Of a stretch of DNA of 64,000 bases, positions 11,105 through 22,864 are shown one piece after another; the first letter of the stretch is position 1, and each line of letters opens with the position of its first letter. Position numbers and translations under genes: made by a program. The DNA is taken from the NCBI GenBank assembly GCA_947095535.1, contig OX352772.1, positions 189,163,923 through 189,227,922 of the forward strand. The letters are read 5' to 3'. Origin of the DNA: Poecilobothrus nobilitatus. Taxonomy: Eukaryota; Arthropoda; Insecta; Diptera; Dolichopodidae. Below the pieces are notes generated by a model. It was not told the origin of the DNA, searched no databases, and saw only the letters and a list, made by a program, of their open reading frames with translations.

Positions 11105-12637
11105 GAAAGGAAAAACACATATCTATATAAATATTATAAATAAACACATTACTTTGATAAATAAAAATGTATACTAAAAATCAATTGATTTGATGCAAAA
11201 AAAAAATTAAATTTACACTTGCTTACTAAATTTTAAGTAAATGCATATTAAATTTTACACTATGTTCTCAAGTGCGGCACATTAATTTGTTTACACATTC
11301 ATATCTTTGAAATTCATCGCTTTCAAACCAAAAATATTTTCGAAGCACATTTATTATATATTTTGAAGTATGTACCTATGTATATGTACGCATACTGCAA
11401 TGGGCTACATAAAAAACAATAGCCTTTTATAGAAAAAAAAAACTTTTATGTATTACGGATACGTATTGGTGAGTTTAGTAAATTTAGATAAAATGTTTTA
11501 TTTTCGTTCTGTAATAATTCTGTTAAAAATTCTGTTATATCTTTGTATGAAAGTTTAATTTTGAAATTAAGCTAATTTCTCTAATGTTTTTCTATATTAT
11601 TATTTTAAAATCATGTATTGTCATCGGGATCTGATCTAATGAAGAAAATTTCAAGTCTCTAGCTCAACGGGAAGTGTGTTTAAAATGGCTTCTAAGATTC
11701 CATCCTTTACCCAACCAAGTTAATAAAAAGCTGTTAAAAAGGTACATGTGGACGCTAATTTCTATTTTGAATTTCTTTTTAACCTTTTTATATGCAACAT
11801 ATATATGCAGATATATATTCTACGTTCTTACTATAGTATATACTATACCAATCAATTTGCATTCAACTTTTCTTGCTTCTTTCTTTTTCTAGCTTTTTAA
11901 AATACTACATAGTAATCTAAACCAGATATTCTGCTAAAAAAAAAAAACGAAAGATGCTAATTGTTATTTTGTATTTCTTCCTATAGTAAACCAACACAAA
12001 AAAAAAACACGCATTCCTTAAAGATACACTTTAAAACTAGTTCACCAACATTAAATAACACGTGCTTTAATATTTACATATAATAGTTTTGCTAACTATT
12101 TTCATGTTGACCTATTATAATATACAATCAAAGAGCTCTAAAAGACTTGTTTTACCCCAACTTCTAACAGAATCCAGGTCACAACACTTCCGGTTTCTCG
12201 AAAACTCAAGGTCATTCAAATATAGGTTAATTTGCGTGGGCGTGCGATATGGTTTATTAAAAACTAGGTCGTGTGATATGGGCTTATTTTTTCCCATGCC
12301 AAAGTGCCCCTATACCTACTCTCGGATGATGACGTGTCAGAAGTTCCATTGGTATTTTTAAATCTTCAAATATCCTCCTAATTCAGATTTTTAGACATAC
12401 ATATATGTATACTTATTCTGGAAAAAGGGGCAAATCTGATTTCGCCACCGTCTCTAAAATTTCTTCAAAATAGATATTATATACATAAATGGATAAATGT
12501 ATATGTATACATTCTGGCTGGCCGGAATTTGGAAAATAACTGTATATGATTTTATAGTTGTGCGGGGCATAAATTGAAGTTTAGTCTAGAAAGTTTACTC
12601 TAAACGATATTATTACATTAGTAATTATTATGATTAT

Positions 12638-12785
12638 CCAGTCAATGGAGTAGTTATTAAAACACCGGCCTTTCATACGAAAGGTCTCGAATTCAAACCC
12701 CGACTGGGTCATATAGATTAATAAAAAATAATAGACATTTTTCTTATAATATATAATAAGTAGAATATAATTAAATTAAAAATAA
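12638..12785 (+). mobile_element. tRNA-derived SINE, family B (U2)
   Basis: Duplicate of the copy at 7353 with a few substitutions; the A box-like segment reads GGAGTAG here. Confidence 0.55.
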
Positions 12786-12795
12786 GTATATATAT

Positions 12796-12988
12796 GGGGC
12801 CTCGGTGGCGTAGTGGGTAAGAGCGTATAAAATACGCTGTAAACACCGAGGGAATGTGGGTTCGAATCCCACACACGTCGTAAGAGTTATTCCTCCCTAC
12901 GACACTTAAAGCCACTCCTGTACAGGAAAGGCTATGCAATTTCCTGTCCACATTTATGTGGCAGAGAAATGCATTAAAAAAAAAAAAG
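12796..12988 (+). mobile_element. tRNA-derived SINE, family A (U2)
   Basis: Duplicate of the copy at 7511, with intact A and B boxes and a terminal poly(A). Differs at a few sites (for example AACACCGAGG against AACAACGAGG). Confidence 0.7.
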
Positions 12989-13902
12989 TATATATGTCCT
13001 ATAAATTATAATTTTATATCTGTTAATAGCTATACTGTTATACTGTTATACTGTTAATAGCTACATAATAAAATAATAATAAACTATAATTCTTGTATAA
13101 GATAATAGATGGCGTAGAAATGAGAGAAACGTCTCATACTCTTGTACAGAAACTGAAACTTAGTCAAATATGAATAAATAAATGACTTAGTGAATGCCCT
13201 ATGCTCCTTAAAGCAGTGGCAAGGGGAGAAAAAAAAATTATTATCATTACAAAACGAAAATTTGGACTTTTGACTCACTTCAAAAAGACAGAAGTGCCAT
13301 GGGATATATATAGAAATCCATGGGATATATAGAAGATTATAATAAAATTTAGAAAAAAAATTTAGAAAAAAACGTTTAACAAAACAAAAAAATCGAAACA
13401 AATATGTACATGGATTACCCATTAAAATTTACAATTCATAAACAATTATAATAAAATATTTGAAATTAATATAAAAGCTGGAGACAAAATTTAAAAATAT
13501 AAGTTTATAGTTATGCGTTTGTTGCCTCCAGCTTTTATTTTAATTTTACAGACTTTAAAACTTATATATACTTATATTTATATATATATTTGGCATATTG
13601 AAATAAACTTTTTCAAAGAAATCTCGATTGTAACAATATAGTTTAGAAAATTACAGAAAAATTTGCTATTAAAAATTTATTTTCTACTTTTTAGTTCAAA
13701 AAAGCTGTTTTTCAAAAAAATTTTTTTATTTATTTTATTTTATTCTTTTTAGTAACGACAAATATAAGTATTAAATTGATATTTTTTTTTTTTCTTTGTT
13801 TAATTTTGAATTTTTACAGTTGCCCTTACAGTCTATAATTATATTATTACCTGTTATAATATAGAATACCTATATTGAATTTTTTTATTATTAATTTATT
13901 CT

Positions 13903-16073
13903 GGCAAAATTTTTAAAAAATTAAGAAAACGTTGCATAGCTAAATTCAAAATTTAAATAAAATTGTTATTGCAATTTTATAATGTTCTTTATTTCCACTT
14001 AAAAATGCGACCCTTTAAAAACTTTGATTCATACACTGCCTTGTTTTTTCTTTCTTTTCATAACATAACATTTTAATATTTTTTTTTTATCTGTTATGTA
14101 CGGAAATATCAAACGTATGTTTTTTTCTTTTAAAATCATAACATTTTAATAGTTCTTTTTTTCTATCTGTTATGTGGGTAAATATCAGATATACACATAT
14201 ACATAACAAATAGACTTTAAAAATATTTAAAAACAATCAAAGTAACATTTTTTGTTCTCTTTTTTTCTATTCGTTTTTATTGGTCTTCCAGTATTACATT
14301 TTCCTTTTTTTTTGTTTTCTGTTATTTAGGTACGCTAAGTATTACTTTTGTTTTTTTTAAATGTTTAATTTATACATGCATTCTATTTAAAAAATATAAA
14401 TTATAACCTATAGAACATTCTGAATTTTTTTTTGTTCGTTTATATTTACCGTCCATTCATATGCATACATAAAATTTTTTTTTTTTCGTTTATGTTTACC
14501 GTCCATTCATATAAATATAACTGTTGCCTACATATTAAAAAATAATAAATCTATAGCTACATACATAAATAGCCATATATTCATTCATATACATATGTAT
14601 CTATATTATGAACTGAACTTCTCAGTGTTGCATTATATCATAATACGGCAAAATTTTTAAAAAATTAAGAAAACGTTGCATAGCTAAATTCAAAATTTAA
14701 ATAAAAATATTGCAATTTTATAATGTTCTTTATTTCCACTTAAAATGCGACCCTTTAAAAACTTTGATTTATACACTGCCTTGTTTTTTCTTTCTTTTCA
14801 TAGCATAACATTTTAATAGTTTTTTTTTTTTTTCTGTTATGTGGGTAAATATCAGATGTACACATATACATAAGAAATAGCCTTTAAAAAATAAAAATAT
14901 TTAAAAACAATCAAAGGTCGCGTTTAGGAGAATCTAGCGCTATACTGAATTGTAGGGGTGTAGAATTTAGCGCTGCATGTTTGTACTGAACGATTTGCAG
15001 CAAAATTAAATAGCATTTAATTTTTTGTGACATTTCGTATATTTTTATTTTATTTAAATCGTATTTTTGTTTTTTAAATCTTATAATTTTCATCTCTCAA
15101 TTTATCAAATTTTAAAAAAATGCTTAAAATCCAAAATTTCTCACAAAATTTTGTAAACAAAAATTTTTGGCATTAAATGTAAACACATAAATGTCAATAA
15201 AAAGTCGCTACATAATTTAGCGTAAAATTTTCTTGCTGCAAAATTCATGTAGCGCTACATTGTAGCGCTAAATAAAAAAATCGTTCAGTAGAAAATTTTA
15301 TCGAGCGCTGCAGTGTTTTTATAGCGCTAGATGGGACTGAACGCGACCAAAGTAACATTTTTTGTTCTCTTTTTTTTCTATTCATTTTTATTTTTCTTCC
15401 AGTATTACATTTATTTTTTTTTTCTGTTATTTAGGTACGCTAAGAACTTATTTTTTTTTTTTAATATTAAATTTATGCATACAGTCTATTTAAAAAATAG
15501 AAATTATTAGCTATAGAATATTCTAATATTTTTTTGTTCGTTTATGTTAACCGTCCATTCATATAAATTGGTATTAAATTCATTCATTCATAATTGTTGG
15601 TATTAAAAAATAATGAATCTATAACTACACACATATATACTGATATATTAATTCATATACATATTATAGTAGTATGGGTACTATATAATGATCTGAACTT
15701 CTGATTGTTATATTGTGTTATATATTATGGCAAGATTTTTAAAAAATTAAGGAAACATTGCATAGCAAAATTACAAATTTAAATAAAATTGTTATTGCAA
15801 TTTTATAATGTTCTTTATTTCCACTTAAAAATGCAACCCTTTAAAAACTTTGATTCATACACTGCCTTGTTTTTTCTTTCTTTTCATAACATAACATTTT
15901 AATTTTTTTTTTTTATCTGTTATGTACGGAAATATCAAACGTATGTTTCTTTCTTTTAAAGTCATAACATTTTAATAGTTCTTTTTTTCTTTCTTTACGT
16001 GGGTAAATATCAAATGTACACATATACATAAGAAATAGCCTTTAAAAAATAAAAATATTTAAAAACAATCAAA
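13903..16073 (+). repeat. Nested tandem sub-repeats in U3
   Basis: Copies begin near 13903, 14647 and 15728. The second interval (about 1081 bp) equals a shortened repeat plus a 433-bp MITE. The MITE was thus copied together with the sub-repeat, giving two MITEs in U3. Confidence 0.7.
14916..15348 (+). mobile_element. MITE, 433 bp, second complete copy
   Basis: Same TIRs and same target context (CAATCAAA / AAAGTAAC) as the copy at 9787, with scattered substitutions. Shared target context shows it moved by sequence duplication, not by a separate insertion. Confidence 0.85.
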
Positions 16074-16506
16074 GGTCGCGTTTAGGAGAATCTAGCGCTA
16101 TACTGAATTGTAGCGGTGTAGAATTTAGTGCTGCATGTTTGTACTGAACGATTTGCAGCAAAATTAAATGACATTTAATTTTTTGTGACATTTCGTATAT
16201 TTTTATTTTATTTAAATCGTATTTTTGTTTTTTAAATCTTATAATTTTCATCTCTCAATTTATCAATTTTTAAAAAAATGCTTAAAATCCAAAATTTCTC
16301 GCAAAATTTTGTAAACAAAAATTTTTGGCATTAAATGTAGACACATAAATGTCAATAAAAAGTCGCTACATAATTTAGCGTAAAATTTTCTTGCTGCAAA
16401 ATTCATGTAGCGCTATATTATAGCGCTAAATAAAAAAATCGTTCAGTAGAAAATTTTATCGAGCGCTGCAGTGTTTTTGTAGCGCTAGATGGTACTGAAC
16501 GCGACC
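16074..16506 (+). mobile_element. MITE, 433 bp, third complete copy
   Basis: Same ends and flanks as the other copies. Lies 1158 bp after the previous one within U3. Confidence 0.85.
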
Positions 16507-17170
16507 AAAGTAACATTTTTTGTTCTCTCTTTTTTCTATTCGTTTTAATTTTTCTTCCAGTATTACATTTATTTTCTTTGCTGTTGTTTAGGTACGCTAA
16601 GAACTTATTTTTGTTTTTAATATTAAATTTTTACATACAGTCTATTTAAAAAATAGAAATTATTGGCTATAGAATATTCTGAATTTTTTTTTTGTTCGTT
16701 TATGTTAACCGTCCATTCATATGCATACATAAAATTTTTTTTTGTTCGTTTATGTTTACCGCCCATTTAATTAAATATAACTGTTGCCTACATATTAAAA
16801 AATAATAAATCGATGAATCAACTAAATAATAATAGTTGGGAATTTGGGAATTTGGTGTAACTGTGTTAGCAGATTTTTAATAGTACAGCACACATAAAAA
16901 TATGCATACCATTTTTGTACATGTTTGTACCTACATATGTAGTAAAAAAATTTGGTTTTAAAATTATGTAATTGAGAATATATTAAATTGCTTACTTCTA
17001 AATGCTAATGTTTTTGAATTAAAAAAAAATTATTTTGCTTTTTCTAGACGATGTAGATATATATGTATGTATGTACATAACATATATTTTATGATTAATT
17101 CATAATTATTGTTATTGAAAAGAAAATTATTGATGTTATTTACTATTTTTAAAAAAGACTGGATTTCTTA

Positions 17171-17320
17171 GGCAAAGGCATTAGTGGTGCAGATCATCAT
17201 TCCCTAATAGATCTTAATTTAAAGGCAGCTCCCAATTTAGATATCAATGTTAGGGCCATAATATGCGATTTTAATATGTTAAGAGTTTCGAAAGAAAAGC
17301 CCTATTTTAATTATAATTAA
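17171..17320 (+). pseudogene. P-element-type transposase relic (U3), 5' shortened
   Basis: Matches the last part of the relics in U1/U2 (INVRAIICDFNM...KPYF) and ends at the same TAA. About 75 bp containing the ATG and first 17 or so codons are deleted just before it. Confidence 0.45.
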
Positions 17321-17590
17321 GAAAGGAAAAACACATATCTATATAAATATTACAAATAAACACATTACTTTTATAAATAAAAATGTATACTAAAAATGAT
17401 TTGATGAAAAAAAAACTTAAATTTAACACTTGCTTACTAAATTTTAAGTAAATGCATATTAAATTTTACACTGTGTTCTCAAGTGCGGCACATTAATTTG
17501 TTTACACATTCATATCTTTGAAATTCATCCCTTTCAAACCAAAAATATTTTCGAAGCACATATTATTACATATTTTGAAGTATGTACCTA

Positions 17591-17594
17591 TGTA
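17591..17594. other. TSD TGTA (left)
   Basis: Directly precedes the TG of the 5' LTR; repeated after the 3' LTR. The unoccupied site in U2 has TGTA once. Confidence 0.85.
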
Positions 17595-18145
17595 TGTGGG
17601 AATGCAGAAATCATAAATTACACCACTCTACATTTCACATTAAATTATTACATATGGCACATTCGGATGGTGATCCTAACATTTAGAAAACAACATTTAT
17701 TTCGTATAAAAAAAAAAACAACATATGACCTTTTTATTTACTGTTCTTTTTCTAAATCATCATATAAAAAGAAAGAAGTTGATCAGTAAGAACGTGGCCG
17801 TGGAAGAAGTAAAAAGTCGATTCTAAAATATATAATTAATACATTTTGTTCAATATTATAATAATTTTTATTATATTAAGCACGTAGTGTTGGATATAAT
17901 TTTAGTTTAAAAAAAAAACATTATTTTGAACTTTTTTTTAAAAAAATACATTAATATTAAATTTTGAAGAATAATTTTTACTTAATATCAATCAAAGTTT
18001 TGCTTATTTAAATTGGAACAGTTGAATAATTTAATATTGAATTCTTTCATTTTGTCAATTAAAACAAAAAAATTATCATTAAATATATACTATTTTGTTA
18101 TTAATATAGAATAGAAATTGTGTTTAATTTTGTTTGGATTCAACA
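17595..18145 (+). repeat. 5' LTR (551 bp)
   Basis: Begins TGTGGGAATGC and ends GGATTCAACA (TG...CA). Nearly identical to 22865-23413. Confidence 0.9.
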
Positions 18146-18147
18146 TT

Positions 18148-18165
18148 TGGGGGCTCAACCGGGAT
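18148..18165 (+). promoter_or_regulatory. Primer-binding site, tRNA-Pro-like
   Basis: Two bases after the 5' LTR the sequence reads TGGGGGCTCAACCGGGAT, which resembles the complement of the 3' end of tRNA-Pro with about two mismatches to the commonly known form. The host tRNA set is needed to confirm. Confidence 0.55.
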
Positions 18166-18855
18166 TGAGATTAAAAAAAAAGCTATTTTATTAAATTTAA
18201 TTGTTTCACTAAAATAACTAACGATTAAAAAATATATAATATTTTTATGGATATTTGAAAATATAAAAGTGATGACAAATGAACAGTAATTGTACAATAA
18301 AATATAAACAGTTAAAATATGCTCTAAATTAATTTTTTTTTTTTTTTTTAAAACTAGTGTGAGCATTTTAAAATTTTTGTAATAAATAAGCACATAAGTA
18401 AAGAATGTGCTAAGACCATTTATTTTACCCAAATTTCGTCGGTATTAAAATTTGGTGGAAGATATAAAGCTGTGGAAGATATGTAAATAAGAAAACTTAA
18501 CATTTACGTGAAAGATTATAAGTTTAAATTTATATTGAGAAGATGAATAAACTAAATTAAAAGGTAAAACGGAGGAAAAGAAAGTCTTAAAATACACGCA
18601 ACACGTGCTTAAATAGCTAACGTAGCAGAAACGAAGCGTCTGGATTGCTTTTCAGAGTTATCAGTTACTACGGTAATAAATAAGAAGGTAGAACGCATGG
18701 TTATAATTATTGCCGCTAAATATTTTATGTGAAAAAAAATTTCAATAATAAAACAAAGAAAAAAAAAAAAAGGAAAAACACAATAAAATAAAATTTCCTT
18801 AAAAGTTAAAAATAAAAAAAAATTTTTGTAAAGTTATTTTAAATTTTATTTTGAT
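18166..18855 (+). other. Untranslated leader of the gypsy element
   Basis: About 690 bp between PBS and gag, AT-rich with A-runs. A 102-codon minus-strand frame over the LTR/leader is low-complexity chance. Probably carries the packaging signal; no motif recognised. Confidence 0.5.
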
Positions 18856-20487
18856 ATGGGTAGAAAAGGTAAAAAGAGAAGAACCAGCGATTCAGCAGTG
18901 CATTTTGATGATGAAGAGACATGGGCTAATTCCACCAGAATTCAGGGAACAACAACTAATCCGACAGTTAGGTTAAATTTTTCAGATTTTGAAAATTTAG
19001 TGGCAAAATTTTCTGGAGACAAAATTTGCTTGAGAAATTGGATTGAAGATTTCCAACGTTATGCAACTACATTTGCGTGGAATGAGCTACAACGGTTTAT
19101 ATTTTGTAACAAGTCTTTAGTTGAAGCGGCGAAACTTTACATGGATTGTGAAGTTAAACCGACGTGTTATCGCGATCTGAAGATAGCACTAATACAAGAG
19201 TTTGGTAGTAGAATAACTAGTGCAGAGGTTCATAAGCTTTTACGGGAAAGGAAGAAAAAGCCAGATGAAGCTTTTAGAGAATATTTGTACACTATGGTAG
19301 GGCTAGCATCGCAAACGCAAATCGATGAGGAATCGGTCGTCAGTTATATAATCGATGGCATCCGAGATACTTCAAGTGGAAAAATGGTTTTGTATGCGGC
19401 TAAAAATATTGAAGGTCTGAAGGAGAAACTATTTGTATATGCAAAAATTAAACAAGATGAAAGAACACCAATTTTTACAGAACGAACGCAAAGACCAAAT
19501 ATAGCTCCGAAATTGGAAAGAATTTCTAAACCGGTAGAAAAAAAGAAATATTGTTTTAATTGCGGGGTAAGTACTCACGAAGCTCAAGCATGTCCAAACA
19601 GAAATAAAGGCCCTAAATGTTTCGGGTGCAATGAATTTGGCCATAAACGTCCTGATTGTCCAAATAAGATTACCTCGGCAGCTCATGTAGTACAAACAAC
19701 GGAGCTGCACCCAATTAAAATTAATGACATAACGCTAAACGGTCTAATTGATACTGGCAGCAATATTTGTATTATTAAAAAATCCTTAACTAAATTAATA
19801 AATCCAAAATATAATTTTAGTAACCAAAGTATTTCAGTGACTGGTTTAGGAGCTAAAGTGGAAACAAAGGGCGCCTGCATAGTTGATATCACAATTAATG
19901 GCATAATATTTAATGACGTTACACTGCACACGGTAGAAGAAAATTATATCAACCCAGATGTAGTAATTGGGATGGATTTATTGTCTAGAGCTGTGGTGAA
20001 AATTCAAGGAAGAAATGTTACTATAGAAAGAAATTGCAATGACGATATTGCAAACAAAGCTCAATCGGAAAATTCTCAGTCAGAACAGGCAGGATGTTAC
20101 TTAGTACAGATTGACCCTGATTTGTATGATGAGCAAATCACACCGGATTTGTCACATTTTTTAGATGTTAAAGTGAAGGAAAAAATTTATAATTTGATTA
20201 AAAGCTACTCACCTGTAGAACCACCCGAGTCGCCAATCAAAATGAGAATCATGCCTATGAATGAACAACCAGTTTTCCAACCTCCACGAAGGTTTACACC
20301 TAAGGAACGTCAAATAATAGATATTCAAGTAAAAGAATGGCTTGAAAAGGGCATCATTCGGGAGAGCACCTCAGATTATTCCAGCCAGGTTGTGCTTGTA
20401 AAGAAGAAGGACGATTCATACCGTATGTGCATCGATTATAGGGCGGTCAACAAAAAAATTATAAAGAACGGTACCCCTTACCGGTGA
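18856..20487 (+). CDS. Gag-protease-RT (5' part) of the gypsy element
   Basis: 543 codons from ATG 18856, the first good start after a leader of about 700 nt. Gag capsid-like region at residues about 30-200, then two CCHC zinc knuckles near residues 232-246 and 254-268 (CFNCGVSTHEAQAC, CFGCNEFGHKRPDC), which bind RNA. Aspartic protease follows with DTGSN near residue 297 and VVIGMDLL near 370. The reverse transcriptase N-terminus begins around 440, and its fingers motif with CIDYRAVN lies near 525. Gag and pol are fused without a frameshift between them. The frame ends abruptly inside RT: after KNG a single base is missing (about 20465-20472), so translation leaves the RT frame and stops at 20485-20487. 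The rest of pol is the next entry. Confidence 0.9.
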   Translation: MGRKGKKRRTSDSAVHFDDEETWANSTRIQGTTTNPTVRLNFSDFENLVAKFSGDKICLRNWIEDFQRYATTFAWNELQRFIFCNKSLVEAAKLYMDCEVKPTCYRDLKIALIQEFGSRITSAEVHKLLRERKKKPDEAFREYLYTMVGLASQTQIDEESVVSYIIDGIRDTSSGKMVLYAAKNIEGLKEKLFVYAKIKQDERTPIFTERTQRPNIAPKLERISKPVEKKKYCFNCGVSTHEAQACPNRNKGPKCFGCNEFGHKRPDCPNKITSAAHVVQTTELHPIKINDITLNGLIDTGSNICIIKKSLTKLINPKYNFSNQSISVTGLGAKVETKGACIVDITINGIIFNDVTLHTVEENYINPDVVIGMDLLSRAVVKIQGRNVTIERNCNDDIANKAQSENSQSEQAGCYLVQIDPDLYDEQITPDLSHFLDVKVKEKIYNLIKSYSPVEPPESPIKMRIMPMNEQPVFQPPRRFTPKERQIIDIQVKEWLEKGIIRESTSDYSSQVVLVKKKDDSYRMCIDYRAVNKKIIKNGTPYR

Positions 20488-22850
20488 TAGAAGACCAGCT
20501 GAACAAGTTACAAGGATCAAATTATTTTACAACTTTGGACCTAGAGAACGGTTTCTTCCACGTCTCCATAGACGAAAGTAGTCGAAAATTTACAGCTTTT
20601 GTAACGCAAGGTGGTCATTTCGAATTTAACCGCGTCCCATTTGGCTTGTGTAACTCACCAGGTATATTCCAAAAATACATTAATTATATTTTTAGAGACC
20701 TGATACGCGAAGGAATTGTAGTTATTTACATGGATGATATAGTTATTCTGGCAAAAGCTATCGATGAAGCGATCGAACGATTAAACAAAACTTTGAAGAC
20801 CGCCGCCGAGAATGGATTAATGATCAAATGGAAGAAATGCCAACTTCTGCAAGAAGAAATAGAATATTTGGGACACCGGGTATTTAAAGGAACCATTTCA
20901 CCTTCTAAAGCGAAAGTAAAAGCTGTTATAGACTTTCCTTGTCCACGAACAATTAAACAATTGCAGAGCTTCCTCGGACTAGCAGGATATTTTAGAAAAT
21001 TCATCCGAAATTTTTCATTAATAGCTAAGCCGCTAAGCGATATTCTGAAGAAAAAATCAAAATTTCAGATTAAAGAAATACAACTAGAAGCCATACAAAA
21101 TTTAAAAAGTGCATTGATCACAACTCCCGTTTTAAAAATATTTCAATATGGATTACCCACCGAATTACATACCGATGCCAGCAAAGATGGATATGGTGCA
21201 GTTCTGTTACAAAGAGATGCTGAAGATTCAACCCTTCACCCTGTATTTTACATGAGTAGGAAAACTAATGAGGCAGAGCGGAATTATAGTAGTTATGAAC
21301 TAGAGGTATTGGCAGTCATAGAAGCCGTTAAAAAATTTAGAATATACTTATTGGGTCAAAAGTTTAAGCTGGTTACCGACTGTCAAGCTTTTCAATGTAC
21401 CATACGGAAAAAGGATCTAACAACCAGAGTAGCCCGATGGGCGCTATTATTAGAAGAATTTGATTATGAAGTTGAGCATCGACCCGGTACAAGGATGTTA
21501 CATGTGGATGCATTAAGTCGAAATGCAGTTGCGATGTGCGTAAGTTACTGTAGTACATTTGGAAGTACGTTTTTGTCAAAACTTGCAGAGTCACAACAGA
21601 AAGATGAAAGGATTGCAGCTATTATGGAAATTTTGAAAAACGGATCATATAAGGACTATCTCATAAATAATGGTATATTATGTAAAAGTCATAATAATAA
21701 TATTTTGTATGTCGTTCCAGATTGCATGAAAGCAGGTATCATCCGAGAAGTTCACGAAAAAGGGCACTTTCATTATAAAAAAATGAAAGAATTACTGGAG
21801 AAAGAATTTTATATCCCGAATATGAAAAATAGAATAGATAATTGTATTGCAGGATGCATAAGGTGTATTCTTGCTGAAAGAAAAACCGGAAAACCAGAAG
21901 GGATGGTATACCCAATTCCAAAAGGAGATCGGTCTCTCGATACGTTTCACATCGATCACTTAGGACCATTGCAAAACACAAAGAAACATTATCGTTACAT
22001 TTTTGCTGTAATCGACGGATTTACGAAGTTCTCGTGGCTATTCCCTACAAAAACCTTAAATTCAGACGAAGCAATACAAAAATTGGAAATAATTTCAGAA
22101 ACTTTTGGATATCCAAGCCGAATCATATCAGACAGAGGAGGAGCGTTTGCGTCTTACAACTTCCAAGATTTTTGTAAGAATCGAGATATTAAGTTATATT
22201 ACATAACGCCTGGGGTTCCACGTTCCAACGGGCAAGTAGAAAGGCTGAATCGAACAATTGTTGCAGCTCTTACCAAAATGTCTTTGGACGATCCAGAGAA
22301 GTGGTACAACTTCACGAAACCTCTTCAACGGGTACTGAACTCGGCGTTTCAACGCGCTATCAAAACGACACCAATGGAGCTTTTAGTCGGAGTAAAAATG
22401 AAAGACGATCGTGATTTACATATCGTCGAAATAATAGAAGACAAAATCAGGTATGATTTTGAAGAAGAGCGGAACGAACGAAGAGAAAATGCAAGAAAGG
22501 AAATATTCGAAATACAAGAAGAAAATCGTCGCCAATGTAGAAGGAAAAGGAAACCGGCACGAATATTTAAAATTGGTGATATGGTCGCCATTAAAAAAAC
22601 TCAATTTGGCACCGGCTTGAAGATAAAATCAAAATTTCTGGGACCCTATAAAATCGTAGGAGAAAAACGATTCGATCGATATAAGGTAGAAAAGTTGGGA
22701 AACTCTGAAGGACCAAAAACAACAGAAACTAGCGTTGACAACATGAAACCATGGTATATGGAAGATGAAAACGAACTGAGCGAAGAAGATGAAGCAGTAG
22801 TTGGAACTGTTGAAATAGATTGTGATAATTCATTTGAGGCAAATGAATAA
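20484..22850 (+). CDS. RT-RNase H-integrase (3' part of pol) of the gypsy element
   Basis: 788 open codons that continue the reverse transcriptase one frame away from the preceding ORF; the listed start is an in-frame codon inside RT, not a true initiation site. RT catalytic YMDD is at residues 82-85. RNase H with TDASKDGYG near 228 and a DALSRN end near 340. Integrase has an H-H-C-C zinc finger near 415-455 and a D,D,E triad with HIDHLGPL near 488, SDRGG near 548 and E in QVERLNR near 583. A C-terminal GPYKIV motif marks a Ty3/gypsy-type integrase. The acidic tail ends 14 bp before the 3' LTR. No env. Only the one-base break separates this copy from an intact element. Confidence 0.92.
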   Translation: MIEDQLNKLQGSNYFTTLDLENGFFHVSIDESSRKFTAFVTQGGHFEFNRVPFGLCNSPGIFQKYINYIFRDLIREGIVVIYMDDIVILAKAIDEAIERLNKTLKTAAENGLMIKWKKCQLLQEEIEYLGHRVFKGTISPSKAKVKAVIDFPCPRTIKQLQSFLGLAGYFRKFIRNFSLIAKPLSDILKKKSKFQIKEIQLEAIQNLKSALITTPVLKIFQYGLPTELHTDASKDGYGAVLLQRDAEDSTLHPVFYMSRKTNEAERNYSSYELEVLAVIEAVKKFRIYLLGQKFKLVTDCQAFQCTIRKKDLTTRVARWALLLEEFDYEVEHRPGTRMLHVDALSRNAVAMCVSYCSTFGSTFLSKLAESQQKDERIAAIMEILKNGSYKDYLINNGILCKSHNNNILYVVPDCMKAGIIREVHEKGHFHYKKMKELLEKEFYIPNMKNRIDNCIAGCIRCILAERKTGKPEGMVYPIPKGDRSLDTFHIDHLGPLQNTKKHYRYIFAVIDGFTKFSWLFPTKTLNSDEAIQKLEIISETFGYPSRIISDRGGAFASYNFQDFCKNRDIKLYYITPGVPRSNGQVERLNRTIVAALTKMSLDDPEKWYNFTKPLQRVLNSAFQRAIKTTPMELLVGVKMKDDRDLHIVEIIEDKIRYDFEEERNERRENARKEIFEIQEENRRQCRRKRKPARIFKIGDMVAIKKTQFGTGLKIKSKFLGPYKIVGEKRFDRYKVEKLGNSEGPKTTETSVDNMKPWYMEDENELSEEDEAVVGTVEIDCDNSFEANE

Positions 22851-22864
22851 GTAGGATGGCCGAA

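Larger units (their letters stand above)
8346..13472 (+). repeat. Tandem unit U2 (about 5.1 kb)
   Basis: Second unit, starting with the hairpin arm AAAAGCTGGAGGCAA at 8346. It has two sub-repeats, one complete 432-bp MITE, the P-element relic at 10910-11104, SINEs near 12638 and 12796, and the same non-coding right part as U1. Its end lacks about 150 bp of the palindrome arm that U1 keeps at its own right end. Confidence 0.85.

Noticed and set aside
20455..20490. Programmed frameshift between two pol ORFs of the gypsy element
   Set aside because: The shift is inside the RT domain, not at a gag-pol boundary, and there is no slippery heptamer; a one-base deletion is simpler.
19429..22604. Several antisense frames of 60-93 codons within the gypsy pol gene
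   Set aside because: Shadows of the strongly supported plus-strand polyprotein.
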